This document shows positions 1-8,752 of a DNA stretch of 64,000 nt, piece after piece. The stretch spans positions 3,620,001-3,684,000 of the forward strand of contig NZ_CP036536.1 of NCBI RefSeq assembly GCF_005222225.1. Reading direction: 5' to 3'. The number at the start of each line of letters is the position of its first letter. The first letter of the stretch is position 1. The DNA comes from Salinimonas lutimaris. Lineage in GTDB: Bacteria; Pseudomonadota; Gammaproteobacteria; Enterobacterales; Alteromonadaceae. The position numbers and the translations under genes were made by a program. The notes beneath the pieces are model-generated. The model had not been told where the DNA came from and searched no databases. It saw nothing but the letters and a program-made list of their open reading frames with translations.

Positions 1-408
1 ATCAGCCTGTACATAGTCAATATTGCTGACGAGCCCCTGATCGCGCAGTTTATCGCGCCCCACTTTAAGCATAGACAGGTTAATATCGGCCAGAGTGACT
101 GAGCCCGTCGGCCCGACCATGCGGGAAAATTTGGCTGTCAGATCACCAGTGCCACCAGCAATATCCAGTACCTTGTGACCTGTGCGTACGCCGGAGCAGT
201 CGATGGTATAGCGCTTCCATAAGCGATGAATGCCCATCGACATCAGATCGTTCATGACATCGTATTTGGCGGCCACAGAGTCAAACACATTAGCCACCAG
301 TGAGGCTTTTTGTGTTTTATCCACCTGCTTGAAGCCAAAGTGGGTTTGTTCCGTTGTGGTGCTGTCTGTTGCAGTAACTGCCTCTGACGGTCCGTTGGTA
401 TCGCTCAT
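1..408 (-). CDS. ubiE: Ubiquinone/menaquinone biosynthesis C-methyltransferase UbiE, 5' part (runs off left edge)
   Basis: SAM-dependent C-methyltransferase of ubiquinone and menaquinone synthesis, acting on the prenylated ring in the cytoplasm. The visible 136 N-terminal residues begin at the ATG at 408-406. They carry the UbiE entry region FGFKQV, then [19 protein letters not shown], and the SAM-binding motif [10 protein letters not shown]. The first ~20 residues (rich in Ser, Thr and Glu) are variable in this family. The C-terminal half lies outside the window. Family identification is firm. Confidence 0.95.
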   Translation of the reverse strand, partial: MSDTNGPSEAVTATDSTTTEQTHFGFKQVDKTQKASLVANVFDSVAAKYDVMNDLMSMGIHRLWKRYTIDCSGVRTGHKVLDIAGGTGDLTAKFSRMVGPTGSVTLADINLSMLKVGRDKLRDQGLVSNIDYVQAD

Positions 409-510
409 ACCGTTCCTGTCGACATAAAAAATGATGCTGGAAGTGTACCCAATAACGCTGCCAAGCAACAGTCATTTGCCGCCTAAATCAGCGCTTTTAA
501 TGGCTAATTA

Positions 511-546
511 ATAAAAAACCCCGGTCACTTTCGTCACCGGGGTTTA
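511..546 (-). terminator. Rho-independent terminator of the prlC-tag operon
   Basis: A GC-rich stem (AACCCCGGT paired with ACCGGGGTT around a short loop) is followed on the minus strand by TTTTTTATT. It lies about 25 bases after the stop codon of the glycosylase gene, so it should end the prlC-tag transcript before ubiE. Confidence 0.85.
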
Positions 547-569
547 CCTGCTAATTCACTCGTTTACGC

Positions 570-1256
570 TTATCTGCGATTGCTGCCCCAGCTGTAGGAC
601 AGGATCTGGCTTAGCTGCATCAGCGGCAATCCGCTTTCCTGCTGCCAGCTTTCAAACTGGGCATTCGCGGCCGCCAGGGTCTTTTTGGTGGCAATGCCCC
701 CATCAATCACCTCGTGCTTACGCAGATAGTCTTCATTGTCCTGCGATAACAAAAAGGTATCGATACCCAGTGCCCGCAGCATGTATGGTCCGGTATTCCC
801 CCCCAGCCGGGCACCATGACGTTTCAGTGCCTGCCACAGTTCGGTGATACGCTGTGCCTCAAACGAGGCAACATAGTGACCAAAGCTGCCGTGTTGCTGG
901 CGAATATCTGCAATCATCAGGGCATTGTCGCGCACCGTCATCACTTTTTTATAGTTGCGGACGATGCGCTTATCAGTGGCTTTTTGTTCCAGCATCTCGT
1001 CAGGCATCAACAGCACTTTTTCCAGATCGAAGCCAAAAAACACCGTTTCAAAGTCCGGCCATTTCTGTTCAATCACCCGCCATACAAATCCCGACTGAAA
1101 TACCTGTTTGGTCATAGCGGCCAGAAAACGGTCATCGGGAATCTTTTTTACCTGGGCGGGTGTTAGCGGCGTAGACAGCAGCGCTTTAAGCCCTGCCTCG
1201 CCACCTTTTCTTTCACACGCCCGCCGATAAATGGTGCTGAATGACTCAGCTCCCAT
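570..1256 (-). CDS. DNA-3-methyladenine glycosylase I family protein
   Basis: A 228-residue protein of the Tag/adenine glycosylase superfamily, which excises alkylated bases such as 3-methyladenine in base excision repair. Features seen are the FxxIYRRACERKGG start, the helical core around VFQSGFVWRVIEQKWP, and the segment LGGNTGPYMLRALGIDTFLLS that matches the helix-hairpin region of the family. The N-terminal zinc-binding Cys typical of E. coli Tag is not evident, so it belongs to a divergent branch. Its ATG overlaps the stop of prlC (TGATG, one shared base), implying translational coupling. The link between a peptidase and a repair enzyme is positional only. Substrate is inferred from family. 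Confidence 0.8.
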   Translation of the reverse strand: MGAESFSTIYRRACERKGGEAGLKALLSTPLTPAQVKKIPDDRFLAAMTKQVFQSGFVWRVIEQKWPDFETVFFGFDLEKVLLMPDEMLEQKATDKRIVRNYKKVMTVRDNALMIADIRQQHGSFGHYVASFEAQRITELWQALKRHGARLGGNTGPYMLRALGIDTFLLSQDNEDYLRKHEVIDGGIATKKTLAAANAQFESWQQESGLPLMQLSQILSYSWGSNRR

Positions 1257-3292
1257 CAGGCACGGATCCCGCTGTGACGCAGAAGCGCATCCACCTGCGG
1301 CTCACGGCCACGAAAGGCCACAAACAGATCCATAGGCTCGCGGCTGCCGCCCATTTCCAGTACGTTGTGCAGGAAAGCTTTGCCGGTTTCCCGGTTAAAA
1401 ATCCCCTCTTCCTCAAACTTACTGAATGCATCAGATGACAAGACTTCTGCCCACTTGTAGCTGTAATAACCGGCTGCATAACCACCAGCAAAAATATGCC
1501 CGAAGCTGTGCTGGAAGCGGTTAAATTCTGGTGGCGTAATCACCGCCACTTCTTGACGAACTTCATTCAGAACCGCCTGAACATCGACGCTGGCGCCATC
1601 GCGCTGATGCAGCAGGAAGTCAAACAGGCTGAATTCCAGCTGACGCACCATCTGCATGGCAGACTGATAGTCGCGGGCCGCCAGCATGCGATCAAGCAGG
1701 TCATTGGGCAGTGGCTCTTCGGTTTCATAATGACCCGAGATAAAGCTCAGGGCTTCTTCTTCCCAACACCAGTTTTCCAGAAATTGACTGGGCAGCTCAA
1801 CAGCATCCCACGGTACCCCGTTAATACCCGATACACCGGCTACCGACATTTTGGTCAGCATATGATGCAGGCCATGCCCAAACTCATGGAACAGGGTAAC
1901 CACCTCATCATGGGTAAACAGCGCTGGTTTGCCATCTACCGGGCCGTTGAAGTTGCAGGTCAGGTAGGCTACCGGAAGTTGCAGCTCGCCGTCCGGCTTA
2001 TGGCGTCTGACCCGGCACTCGTCCATCCAGGCACCACCACGCTTACTGGCGCGGGCATACAAGTCCAGATAAAAACTACCACGCAGGGCATCCGCTTCAT
2101 CGGTAATAGTGAAGTAACGCACATCCTCATGCCACGTATCGACCCCGGGCTGCTCGAGAATTTTCAGACCATACAGACGATGCACCACTTCAAATAAACC
2201 GTGCAGGGCTTTTTCTTCAGGAAAATACGGACGCAGCATTTCATCTGAGATCGTGTATTTTTCCTGTTTCAGCTTTTCGCTGTAGTAAGGAATATCCCAG
2301 GCTTTCAGTTCACTGACCCCGTGGGCAGTGCTGGCGTAATCTCGCACATCCTGCAATTCCTGCTGAGCCTGTGGCACTGACTTTTCAGCTAGGTCGCGGA
2401 TAAAGCCTACCACCTGTTCGGTAGAATTAGCCATTTTGGTTGCCAGCGAGCGTTCCGCATAGCTGTTAAAGCCCAGCAGCTGAGCGCCTTCTGTACGTAG
2501 GGCCAGAATTTCCTGAATAACCGGGGTGTTATCCCATTTACCCGCATTGGGCCCCTGATCCGACGCACGGGTTGTGTAGGCCCGGTACATCTCTTCGCGT
2601 AGTTCGCGGTTGTCAGCGTACAGCATCACCGGCAGGTAAGAAGGAATATCCAGGGTAAATAACCAGCCCTGCAAATCTTTGCCTGCGGCGGCCTGCTTAG
2701 CCGCTGCCAGCGCCGATTCTGGCATACCGCTAAGCTGCGCTTCGTCAGTGACATGCTTGCTCCACCCCATGGTGGCGTCCATCACATTGTTTGAAAAGGT
2801 AGAAGACAGCTCAGATAAACGGGCACTGATTTGTGCATATCGTTCTTTTTTGTCCTGCGGCAAAGCGACCCCGGATAAGGTGAAGTCGCGAATGGTATCT
2901 TCAATATATTTCTGACGCTGTTCATCCAGCGTGGCAAATTCATCACTGTCGCGCAGCGCGGTATAAGCTTTATACAGCCCTTCATGCTGCCCCACCCAGG
3001 TGCCGTATTCTGATAGCAGCGGCAAACAGCTGTCGTGGGCCTCACGTAACTCGTCACTACTGACCACAGAGTTCATGTGAGATACTGGCGACCACATCTT
3101 ACCCAACCGATCGTCGGCTTCTTCAATATGGGCGACCACATTGGCATAGCTGTAGTCACCAGAAGCCACCACCTCATCGATGGTTGCTTTACAATGGGCG
3201 ATTGCCTTTTCCAGCGCAGGTTTGATATCTGCTGGCTTAATCTGAGAAAAAACGGGTAAGCCGTCGACCAGCTCGATTGCAGGTTGTGTCAT
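1256..3292 (-). CDS. prlC: Oligopeptidase A (M3 metallopeptidase)
   Basis: Cytoplasmic zinc oligopeptidase that degrades short peptides, including cleaved signal peptides. The zinc motif HEFGHGLHHML sits in the C-terminal third with the downstream Glu in the following helix (ENWCWEEEAL). Length from the chosen start is about 678 residues, normal for PrlC/OpdA. I place the start at the ATG at 3292 (MTQPAIELVDGLPVFS), matching the family N-terminus and preceded by a GAGTGAG Shine-Dalgarno-like stretch. A longer reading would add 17 residues of low conservation. It is the first gene of a two-gene operon with the downstream DNA glycosylase. Confidence 0.95.
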   Translation of the reverse strand: MTQPAIELVDGLPVFSQIKPADIKPALEKAIAHCKATIDEVVASGDYSYANVVAHIEEADDRLGKMWSPVSHMNSVVSSDELREAHDSCLPLLSEYGTWVGQHEGLYKAYTALRDSDEFATLDEQRQKYIEDTIRDFTLSGVALPQDKKERYAQISARLSELSSTFSNNVMDATMGWSKHVTDEAQLSGMPESALAAAKQAAAGKDLQGWLFTLDIPSYLPVMLYADNRELREEMYRAYTTRASDQGPNAGKWDNTPVIQEILALRTEGAQLLGFNSYAERSLATKMANSTEQVVGFIRDLAEKSVPQAQQELQDVRDYASTAHGVSELKAWDIPYYSEKLKQEKYTISDEMLRPYFPEEKALHGLFEVVHRLYGLKILEQPGVDTWHEDVRYFTITDEADALRGSFYLDLYARASKRGGAWMDECRVRRHKPDGELQLPVAYLTCNFNGPVDGKPALFTHDEVVTLFHEFGHGLHHMLTKMSVAGVSGINGVPWDAVELPSQFLENWCWEEEALSFISGHYETEEPLPNDLLDRMLAARDYQSAMQMVRQLEFSLFDFLLHQRDGASVDVQAVLNEVRQEVAVITPPEFNRFQHSFGHIFAGGYAAGYYSYKWAEVLSSDAFSKFEEEGIFNRETGKAFLHNVLEMGGSREPMDLFVAFRGREPQVDALLRHSGIRA

Positions 3293-3369
3293 TGATATCT
3301 CACTCTTATTTTTAACTGTATGTCTTGAATGTAGGGCTGACATACCGCAAAAACAAGGCGTCAGCCTGT

Positions 3370-4992
3370 TTACTGTGTTTGCCAGCTTCGCTGTAATGGC
3401 TGCATCACCAGCTGCTGCCGGATTTTATCCCGCCCGGCAACCCGGCCGATACATTCACCGGCACCATAGCGAACGCCTCTCTGCCCCAGTTGCCGGGCCT
3501 GCGTAATGTCGGCAAGGTTGAGCGCGCTTACGCTGATATGATGTTCTACGCACCACGCCATAAACTGTTCAGTCTGGGGGTGGCGGGTGTGTCCGGTATC
3601 GGCAGTAAATAGCTCACTACGCAGACAAATCCCGGTCACACCCCGGGCCAGCAGCTGCCTGGCTATAGTCATATCAGGCTGCGACATCACTACCTGCAAA
3701 CTCATTCCGGCACCGGTTATCAGCGCCAGGTTGTGTAGCCCCTGTGCGGTCAACCCCATCGCGGTGGCATCGTCGCATTCAAGCACCAGCATGTGTGGCG
3801 CAATGTGATATGAGCTCAGCATCGTGTGTAGGTTAAGTGCAAAACCAAATTGCTGTAACTGTGCACTGGCCACCGGCAGCACCAGACGCTGTATATCCGG
3901 ACTAAAGCGAAGCAGGCGCTCGGCTTCTTTGAGCATATCTGCTATAGCCTGGTCGCTGTGCATCTGACAAACCTGCGCCAGTTCACTGAGCGAGACATAG
4001 CCTCCCGGAGCCGGCCATTTATGCAGCAACTGAAGGCTGCTGATAAGCCCGCTGGACAAATCAGCCTGCGGTATCACGCCAAAGCCGCTGAAATGATCTG
4101 TTTCTGTCACCCTGTCCGGCTCAGTCGCTTCGCGCAGCCGGGGTAACCAGACCGGAAAACCACCTACCACCTGGCTCAGCTGGCAGACCATGCCATCCAG
4201 AATATGGTCAGTTACCGCCAGCCCGTCGGTGCAGTGCAAACCGCACAGGTGATATACCTGCGCCAGTTGCTCACGATTTATATCGCTGTGACTGAGTAGG
4301 CGGCGCAGTTCGTTATCCAGCTGGCACAACAGTTCAGGTTTATACAGACCTATCTGTGCCCAGAATACCTGATGGCTATGCTCTGTCACCACGCAGTGCA
4401 GCCCGGTGACCCGGCTAATCACATTTTGCAGGGTGAAGCGGTCAAAGCCATGAATGATATGCGTGTCTGCATAACAGGCGATCAGTGTGTACTCATCAGT
4501 GTGTACAGATACAGTCGATATATCGTTGCAGGCCGGGCTGTTGCACAGCGTTACGTCGGGTAGGGAAACAGGCACTGCTGTAGCCTTGCCTGCTGCCAGC
4601 GCCATGGCCTGTGTAATCTGCGCAGTGAGCTGATCATTTTGCCAGGGCTTGGCAACAAACCGGTGAATAATTTGCTCGTTCAGCAATTCAATCACGGTGT
4701 CAAAGTCTTCCTCACCACTGAACATCAGGCCAATTACCGCCGGGAAATGCTGATGTACATGTCGAAGTAATGCGGCCCCGCTCATGCCCGGCATTTTATA
4801 ATCGGCCAAAATTACTGATACCGGCTGACGTGCCATAATCTCAAGTGCTTGCTGAGCGCTGTGTGCCGATACAATATGAAAGTCGTAGTGACGCAGAATA
4901 CGTTTTACCGACGCGACGATTGCCGCTTCATCATCTACTATCAGTAATGTGTTTGTTACCTGTTCTAAGGGTACGGATACTGCTGACATCAT
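3370..4992 (-). CDS. Response regulator with degenerate EAL output domain
   Basis: A 540-residue protein. Residues ~15-130 are a receiver domain with acidic pair VDDE (19-22), phospho-acceptor Asp64 (ILADYKMPGMSG), Ser in MFSGEE and Lys115 (VAKPW). Residues ~165-290 may be a very eroded GGDEF-like domain (uncertain). Residues ~300-535 have the fold pattern of an EAL phosphodiesterase, but the signature E-A-L is Q-L-L (321-323, in GLISSLQLLHKW). The LEITES-like strand is VLECDD. It should therefore receive phosphate but not hydrolyse c-di-GMP. It may instead bind the nucleotide or a protein partner. A second ATG at 4989 fits the GGAG ribosome site better. It is divergent from the HTH-receiver gene. 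Confidence 0.8.
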   Translation of the reverse strand: MMSAVSVPLEQVTNTLLIVDDEAAIVASVKRILRHYDFHIVSAHSAQQALEIMARQPVSVILADYKMPGMSGAALLRHVHQHFPAVIGLMFSGEEDFDTVIELLNEQIIHRFVAKPWQNDQLTAQITQAMALAAGKATAVPVSLPDVTLCNSPACNDISTVSVHTDEYTLIACYADTHIIHGFDRFTLQNVISRVTGLHCVVTEHSHQVFWAQIGLYKPELLCQLDNELRRLLSHSDINREQLAQVYHLCGLHCTDGLAVTDHILDGMVCQLSQVVGGFPVWLPRLREATEPDRVTETDHFSGFGVIPQADLSSGLISSLQLLHKWPAPGGYVSLSELAQVCQMHSDQAIADMLKEAERLLRFSPDIQRLVLPVASAQLQQFGFALNLHTMLSSYHIAPHMLVLECDDATAMGLTAQGLHNLALITGAGMSLQVVMSQPDMTIARQLLARGVTGICLRSELFTADTGHTRHPQTEQFMAWCVEHHISVSALNLADITQARQLGQRGVRYGAGECIGRVAGRDKIRQQLVMQPLQRSWQTQ

Positions 4993-5143
4993 TATCTCCG
5001 GGCCAGATGGAACTCACTGCCTTTCTTAACCGTAGACCAGAGTCACAAATGTCACAAAGTATTTTATCTGCGTCATTGTCATATCTACTTTTTCTGCTAT
5101 ACCTGTAAGAGTTGTCTATTTAACAAGCAGTCAGTATAGCCCT

Positions 5144-5704
5144 ATGAAAACATTGACCTCTGGTGAAATTGCCTCTTATTGCGATGTCAATTTACGCACT
5201 GTTATTCGCTGGATCGAAAGCGGAAAACTAAAAGGTTTTAAATTACCCGGCCGGGGGAATAACCGTGTGCTGGTTGATGATTTTATTGATTTTCTTGAAC
5301 GCCATGACATGCCAGTGCCCAGTCAGCTGCAGGGTGACGCCAACCCTAAAGTCCTGATTGTTGACGATGAACTGCCGGTAGCAAAATCGATACAGCGGGT
5401 CGCCCGGCGCACAGGCTACGATACCCTGGTGGCCACCGGCGGCTTTCAGGCCGGGGTCATGCTCAGCCAGCACAACCCCACTCTGATGACCCTGGATTTG
5501 AGCATGCCCGGCATGGACGGTTACAGTGTCATTCAGTTTACCCGTGAGCAGGCAAGATACAAACGCCTGAAAATTCTTGTTATTTCCGCGCTGGATGATA
5601 CCAGTCTGGAACGGGCCAGAGACCTGGGGGCGGATGCTACCCTGGGTAAGCCCTTTTCTAATCATGATCTGACCGAAGTGCTCGAACGGTTTATGACCCC
5701 ATGA
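5144..5704 (+). CDS. HTH (excisionase/MerR-type) - receiver response regulator
   Basis: A 186-residue protein with an unusual order. An N-terminal helix-turn-helix of the MerR/excisionase type (residues ~3-52: SGEIASYCDVNLRTVIRWIESG, then a wing KLPGRGNNRV) is followed by a complete receiver domain (~68-184). The receiver has the acidic pair VDDE (73-76), phospho-acceptor Asp118 (MTLDLSMPGMDG), Ser in VISALD and Lys in LGKPF. Classical response regulators have the receiver first. It is followed 22 bases later by a sensor kinase gene and probably forms a pair with it. DNA target unknown; autoregulation of the divergent promoter region 4993-5143 is possible. Confidence 0.85.
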   Translation: MKTLTSGEIASYCDVNLRTVIRWIESGKLKGFKLPGRGNNRVLVDDFIDFLERHDMPVPSQLQGDANPKVLIVDDELPVAKSIQRVARRTGYDTLVATGGFQAGVMLSQHNPTLMTLDLSMPGMDGYSVIQFTREQARYKRLKILVISALDDTSLERARDLGADATLGKPFSNHDLTEVLERFMTP

Positions 5705-5726
5705 CGGTGAAGAGGGACGGTTGCTG

Positions 5727-7352
5727 ATGAGACTGAGTTTTCAATGGAAAGTCATTGTGGTGGTTGCCCTGATCCAGACTCTGGTACTGGCCGGTGGGCT
5801 GGCCATATTTGCCAGCTATCAGCAGGAATGGAGTAGCCGCCAGCTGACCCTTGAAGCCCGGCATATTGCCAGCACTTTTGCCCGTGATAACAGCCTGCAA
5901 CTGATGCAAAAGAATATCAGCGAACTGGCCGAGCATGCCCAGGATTATATGTCGACGTTTGAGCTGGCTCAGTTCACTGTGCTGGACAATAAAGGCATGG
6001 CTCTGCTTAATCAGCAGGCCGCCAACATTGCTCCTGGCCAGCGGGAAGTACTCAATGTGCCCTACTCCACAGCGGATGGCATCGCCGGCAGTATCACCAT
6101 CGGGCTGTCACGCGCAGCATTTGACAGCTATTTTGAACAGTTGATGGTACTGGCAATTGGTGCCGGGTTTGTACAGGTTTTCCTGGTGAGTCTGGCCACC
6201 CGCTATCTCAGTCATGTGATTAATCGTAAACTCACTATTTTGCGCGAAGGCGCCCGCGATATCCGTCAATCGGTGGAACAAAGAGTCCCTCCCAAAACCC
6301 GTATCCCGCTAACAGGCAAAGGCGAACTGGCGCAGCTGGCGCTGGCTTTTAACGAGCTCAGCGATGCCCTGCAAGCCACCTCAGACAGCCGTTATCAAGC
6401 CCAACTGGATTTAGAAGCGCTGAACAAGAACCTGGAAAGCGAAGTGATGAAGCGTACCAGTCTGCTGCAGCATAAAACCCGCTTGCTGGAAGCGGCTAAT
6501 CGAGAGCTTAAGGAAACCCAGGCGCAATTGCTGCAGGCGGAAAAAATGGCATCTGTTGGTCAGCTTGCCGCAGGCGTGGCCCATGAAATAAATAACCCGG
6601 TGGGCTTTGTGGGCTCCAACATCTCAACGCTGGCCGACTATATCGCGGCATATCAACGTATCATCGGTCTGTTAAGTCAGGCGCTGGACAATGACGCGCC
6701 TACCCCGGCGCAATGGCAACAACTACAGCATATCTTTGATGAACTTGATATTGCCTTTATCAACGAAGATATAGGCCCGCTCATTGAAGAGTCCGGCGAA
6801 GGTCTGGAGCGAGTGGGTGAGATTGTCAGAGGCCTGAAACTATTCTCACGGGTCGACAGTGATGAGCGTCAGGCGGTGTCTGTCAACGATGTTATTCGTA
6901 CTACGTTGAGCATGGTTAATAACCAGCTTAAATATATCTGCACGGTAGAACTGAAATTAAGCGATATCCCACCAGTGACCATCAATGTGGGCAAGATTAC
7001 CCAGGTGCTGACCAACCTGTTTATCAATGCCGGTCAGGCCATCGAAGCCACCGAGAAGCAAGGCATGGTTACAATCACAACCGCCGTGGAAGAAGACATG
7101 CTCAGTATTCGGGTCACAGACACCGGACACGGCATCAAGCAGGAGCATCTGGATAAACTGTTTAATCCGTTTTTTACCACCAAACCTGAAGGTAAAGGAA
7201 CCGGGCTGGGACTGTCTATCAGCTACACCATTATTGAAGAACATGGCGGCACCATTAGCGCCGAAAGCCAGGAAGGTAAGGGTAGCGAGTTTATCGTCAG
7301 ACTGCCGCTTGTCACCAGCAATGAGAAAGAGACAGAAGACAGTCTTGCCTGA
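5727..7352 (+). CDS. Membrane sensor histidine kinase
   Basis: A 541-residue sensor kinase. There is a transmembrane segment at ~8-30, a periplasmic sensor region ~31-138, and a second transmembrane segment ~139-160. These are followed by a HAMP-like linker and a long coiled coil (~215-275). The phospho-acceptor is His286 in AAGVAHEINNPVGF. The ATPase domain shows N box NLFINAGQAI, G1 DTGHGI, F box FNPFFTTKP and G2 GTGLGLS. I chose the ATG at 5727, which has GAGGGA about nine bases upstream; a TTG six bases earlier is also open. It follows the HTH-receiver gene closely and precedes the receiver/HD-GYP-like gene, suggesting one phosphotransfer module. Signal unknown. Confidence 0.9.
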   Translation: MRLSFQWKVIVVVALIQTLVLAGGLAIFASYQQEWSSRQLTLEARHIASTFARDNSLQLMQKNISELAEHAQDYMSTFELAQFTVLDNKGMALLNQQAANIAPGQREVLNVPYSTADGIAGSITIGLSRAAFDSYFEQLMVLAIGAGFVQVFLVSLATRYLSHVINRKLTILREGARDIRQSVEQRVPPKTRIPLTGKGELAQLALAFNELSDALQATSDSRYQAQLDLEALNKNLESEVMKRTSLLQHKTRLLEAANRELKETQAQLLQAEKMASVGQLAAGVAHEINNPVGFVGSNISTLADYIAAYQRIIGLLSQALDNDAPTPAQWQQLQHIFDELDIAFINEDIGPLIEESGEGLERVGEIVRGLKLFSRVDSDERQAVSVNDVIRTTLSMVNNQLKYICTVELKLSDIPPVTINVGKITQVLTNLFINAGQAIEATEKQGMVTITTAVEEDMLSIRVTDTGHGIKQEHLDKLFNPFFTTKPEGKGTGLGLSISYTIIEEHGGTISAESQEGKGSEFIVRLPLVTSNEKETEDSLA

Positions 7353-7435
7353 AGCTTACTCTGGCCCTGTTTTATTTAAAATTTCGGTCTACACTCTAAT
7401 TAACCCTTGATAAGTAACTTCGTTCAGGAGAATCA

Positions 7436-8752
7436 ATGAGTTCCCCAACACAAGCAGAAGCGAAAAAATACACCGTGTTGTTCGTGGACGACGAGCCGAA
7501 TATTCTGCGTGCCATCAAGCGGGCACTGTTTAAAATGGATATCAATATGCTGCTGGCTGAAAGCGGCATGAAGGCACTGGAATTGCTTGAGACCAACACC
7601 GTCAATGTGGTGATTTCTGACATGAAAATGCCTCATATGTCAGGAGCTGAATTACTTGAACAGGTAGCCCAGAAGTACCCGAATACATTTCGGGTGGTGC
7701 TGACCGGCTTCGCCGATATTGACTCCACGATCAAAGCGGTTAACCAGGGTAAAATTCATCGTTATCTGCAAAAGCCCTGGGATAATCAGGAGCTTATCAA
7801 TACCATTGAAGAGGGTCTGGAGCGGGTTAAGCTTAAAGACGAGAATGAACGCCTGCAACTGCTGACCCGGGCTCAGAATAAAAAGCTCAAAGATATTAAT
7901 GCACTGCAGGAGCAGACCATTCAAAAGCGCACCAAGCAAATAAAAGCGGCGCTCAATCGGATAGAAAAAAATAACCATGCGCTGGAACAGGTACTGTTTA
8001 ACGTAATCAGTATAAATCCGTCAATTAACGGTAAGTTTGCCATTGAGGTCAGTGAACTGGCGGGTTTGCTGGCGCATCAGGCCGGCTGTGATAAAGAAAC
8101 CATTAAAGTGACCAAATACGCCGGGCTCATCTGTGAGCTTGGCTGTCTGGGGCTGGAGCCGGAAGAATTTAAACCTGCGTTTGCCAAACTTAACTATCAG
8201 CAGCAAAAAGCCTATTTATCGCAAACCCGCCAGGCTGCCCTGATTCTGGCACCGGCGGCTCACCTGCAACCGGTCTGCGATATTATTGAATACCAGTTTG
8301 AGCATTACAATGGGTCTGGGCTATACAACAAGGTGGCCAAAGAAATACCTGTTGGCGCTCGAATTCTGGCGGTAGCCAGAGATTACTGGCGGCTGGTTTC
8401 CGGACGACAGACTGGCATTGATATGACGCCCAGAGATGCCAAGCTGGAGCTTAAAAAGCACCGTAATACCCGCTATGACGCCGAAGTGCTGGATATTTTG
8501 CTGAACTCAGAAGAAGTCGGCCACCCTAAATATATTGAAAACTCATTTAACGCGAAACAGCTTAAAGAGGGCATGGTACTGGCGGCCAACCTGTATAATG
8601 AAAATCATCTGCTTATTTTACCCGAAGGCCACGTATTTACCGCCAGTACGATTGAAAAGCTGACCAAATTTGAAGAAGAAAAAGGTATACCATTCAGTAT
8701 TTTGATAAAGCCTGAAGCACAAACCACAGAAGAGCCGGAGCCGTCAGTCTGA
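7436..8752 (+). CDS. Response regulator with degenerate HD-GYP domain
   Basis: A 438-residue RpfG-like protein. The receiver (residues ~13-130) is intact: VDDE, phospho-acceptor Asp62 (VVISDMKMPHMSG), Thr in VLTGFAD and Lys in LQKPW. A coiled coil (~130-185) leads to an HD-GYP-shaped domain (~195-365) that lacks its catalytic motifs. The HD pair plus Lys (normally HDxGK) is Cys233-Glu234-x-x-Cys237. HHE is QFE (287-289). GYP is GLY (295-297). c-di-GMP hydrolysis is therefore not expected. Flanking conserved motifs such as EIPVGARILAVA are kept, so the fold is probably intact. A CAGGAG ribosome site precedes the ATG. Its last 9 bases overlap the 3' end of the convergent kinase gene. Confidence 0.85.
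   Translation: MSSPTQAEAKKYTVLFVDDEPNILRAIKRALFKMDINMLLAESGMKALELLETNTVNVVISDMKMPHMSGAELLEQVAQKYPNTFRVVLTGFADIDSTIKAVNQGKIHRYLQKPWDNQELINTIEEGLERVKLKDENERLQLLTRAQNKKLKDINALQEQTIQKRTKQIKAALNRIEKNNHALEQVLFNVISINPSINGKFAIEVSELAGLLAHQAGCDKETIKVTKYAGLICELGCLGLEPEEFKPAFAKLNYQQQKAYLSQTRQAALILAPAAHLQPVCDIIEYQFEHYNGSGLYNKVAKEIPVGARILAVARDYWRLVSGRQTGIDMTPRDAKLELKKHRNTRYDAEVLDILLNSEEVGHPKYIENSFNAKQLKEGMVLAANLYNENHLLILPEGHVFTASTIEKLTKFEEEKGIPFSILIKPEAQTTEEPEPSV

Noticed and set aside
1496-2197. 233-codon plus-strand ORF opposite prlC
   Set aside because: Antisense shadow of the M3 peptidase; no family features, while the minus-strand frame has the full zinc motif.
3334-3366. Terminator between prlC and the EAL-like regulator
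   Set aside because: GGCTGAC/GTCAGCC can pair but the loop is long and there is no T-run; both genes are on the same strand, so the role is unclear.
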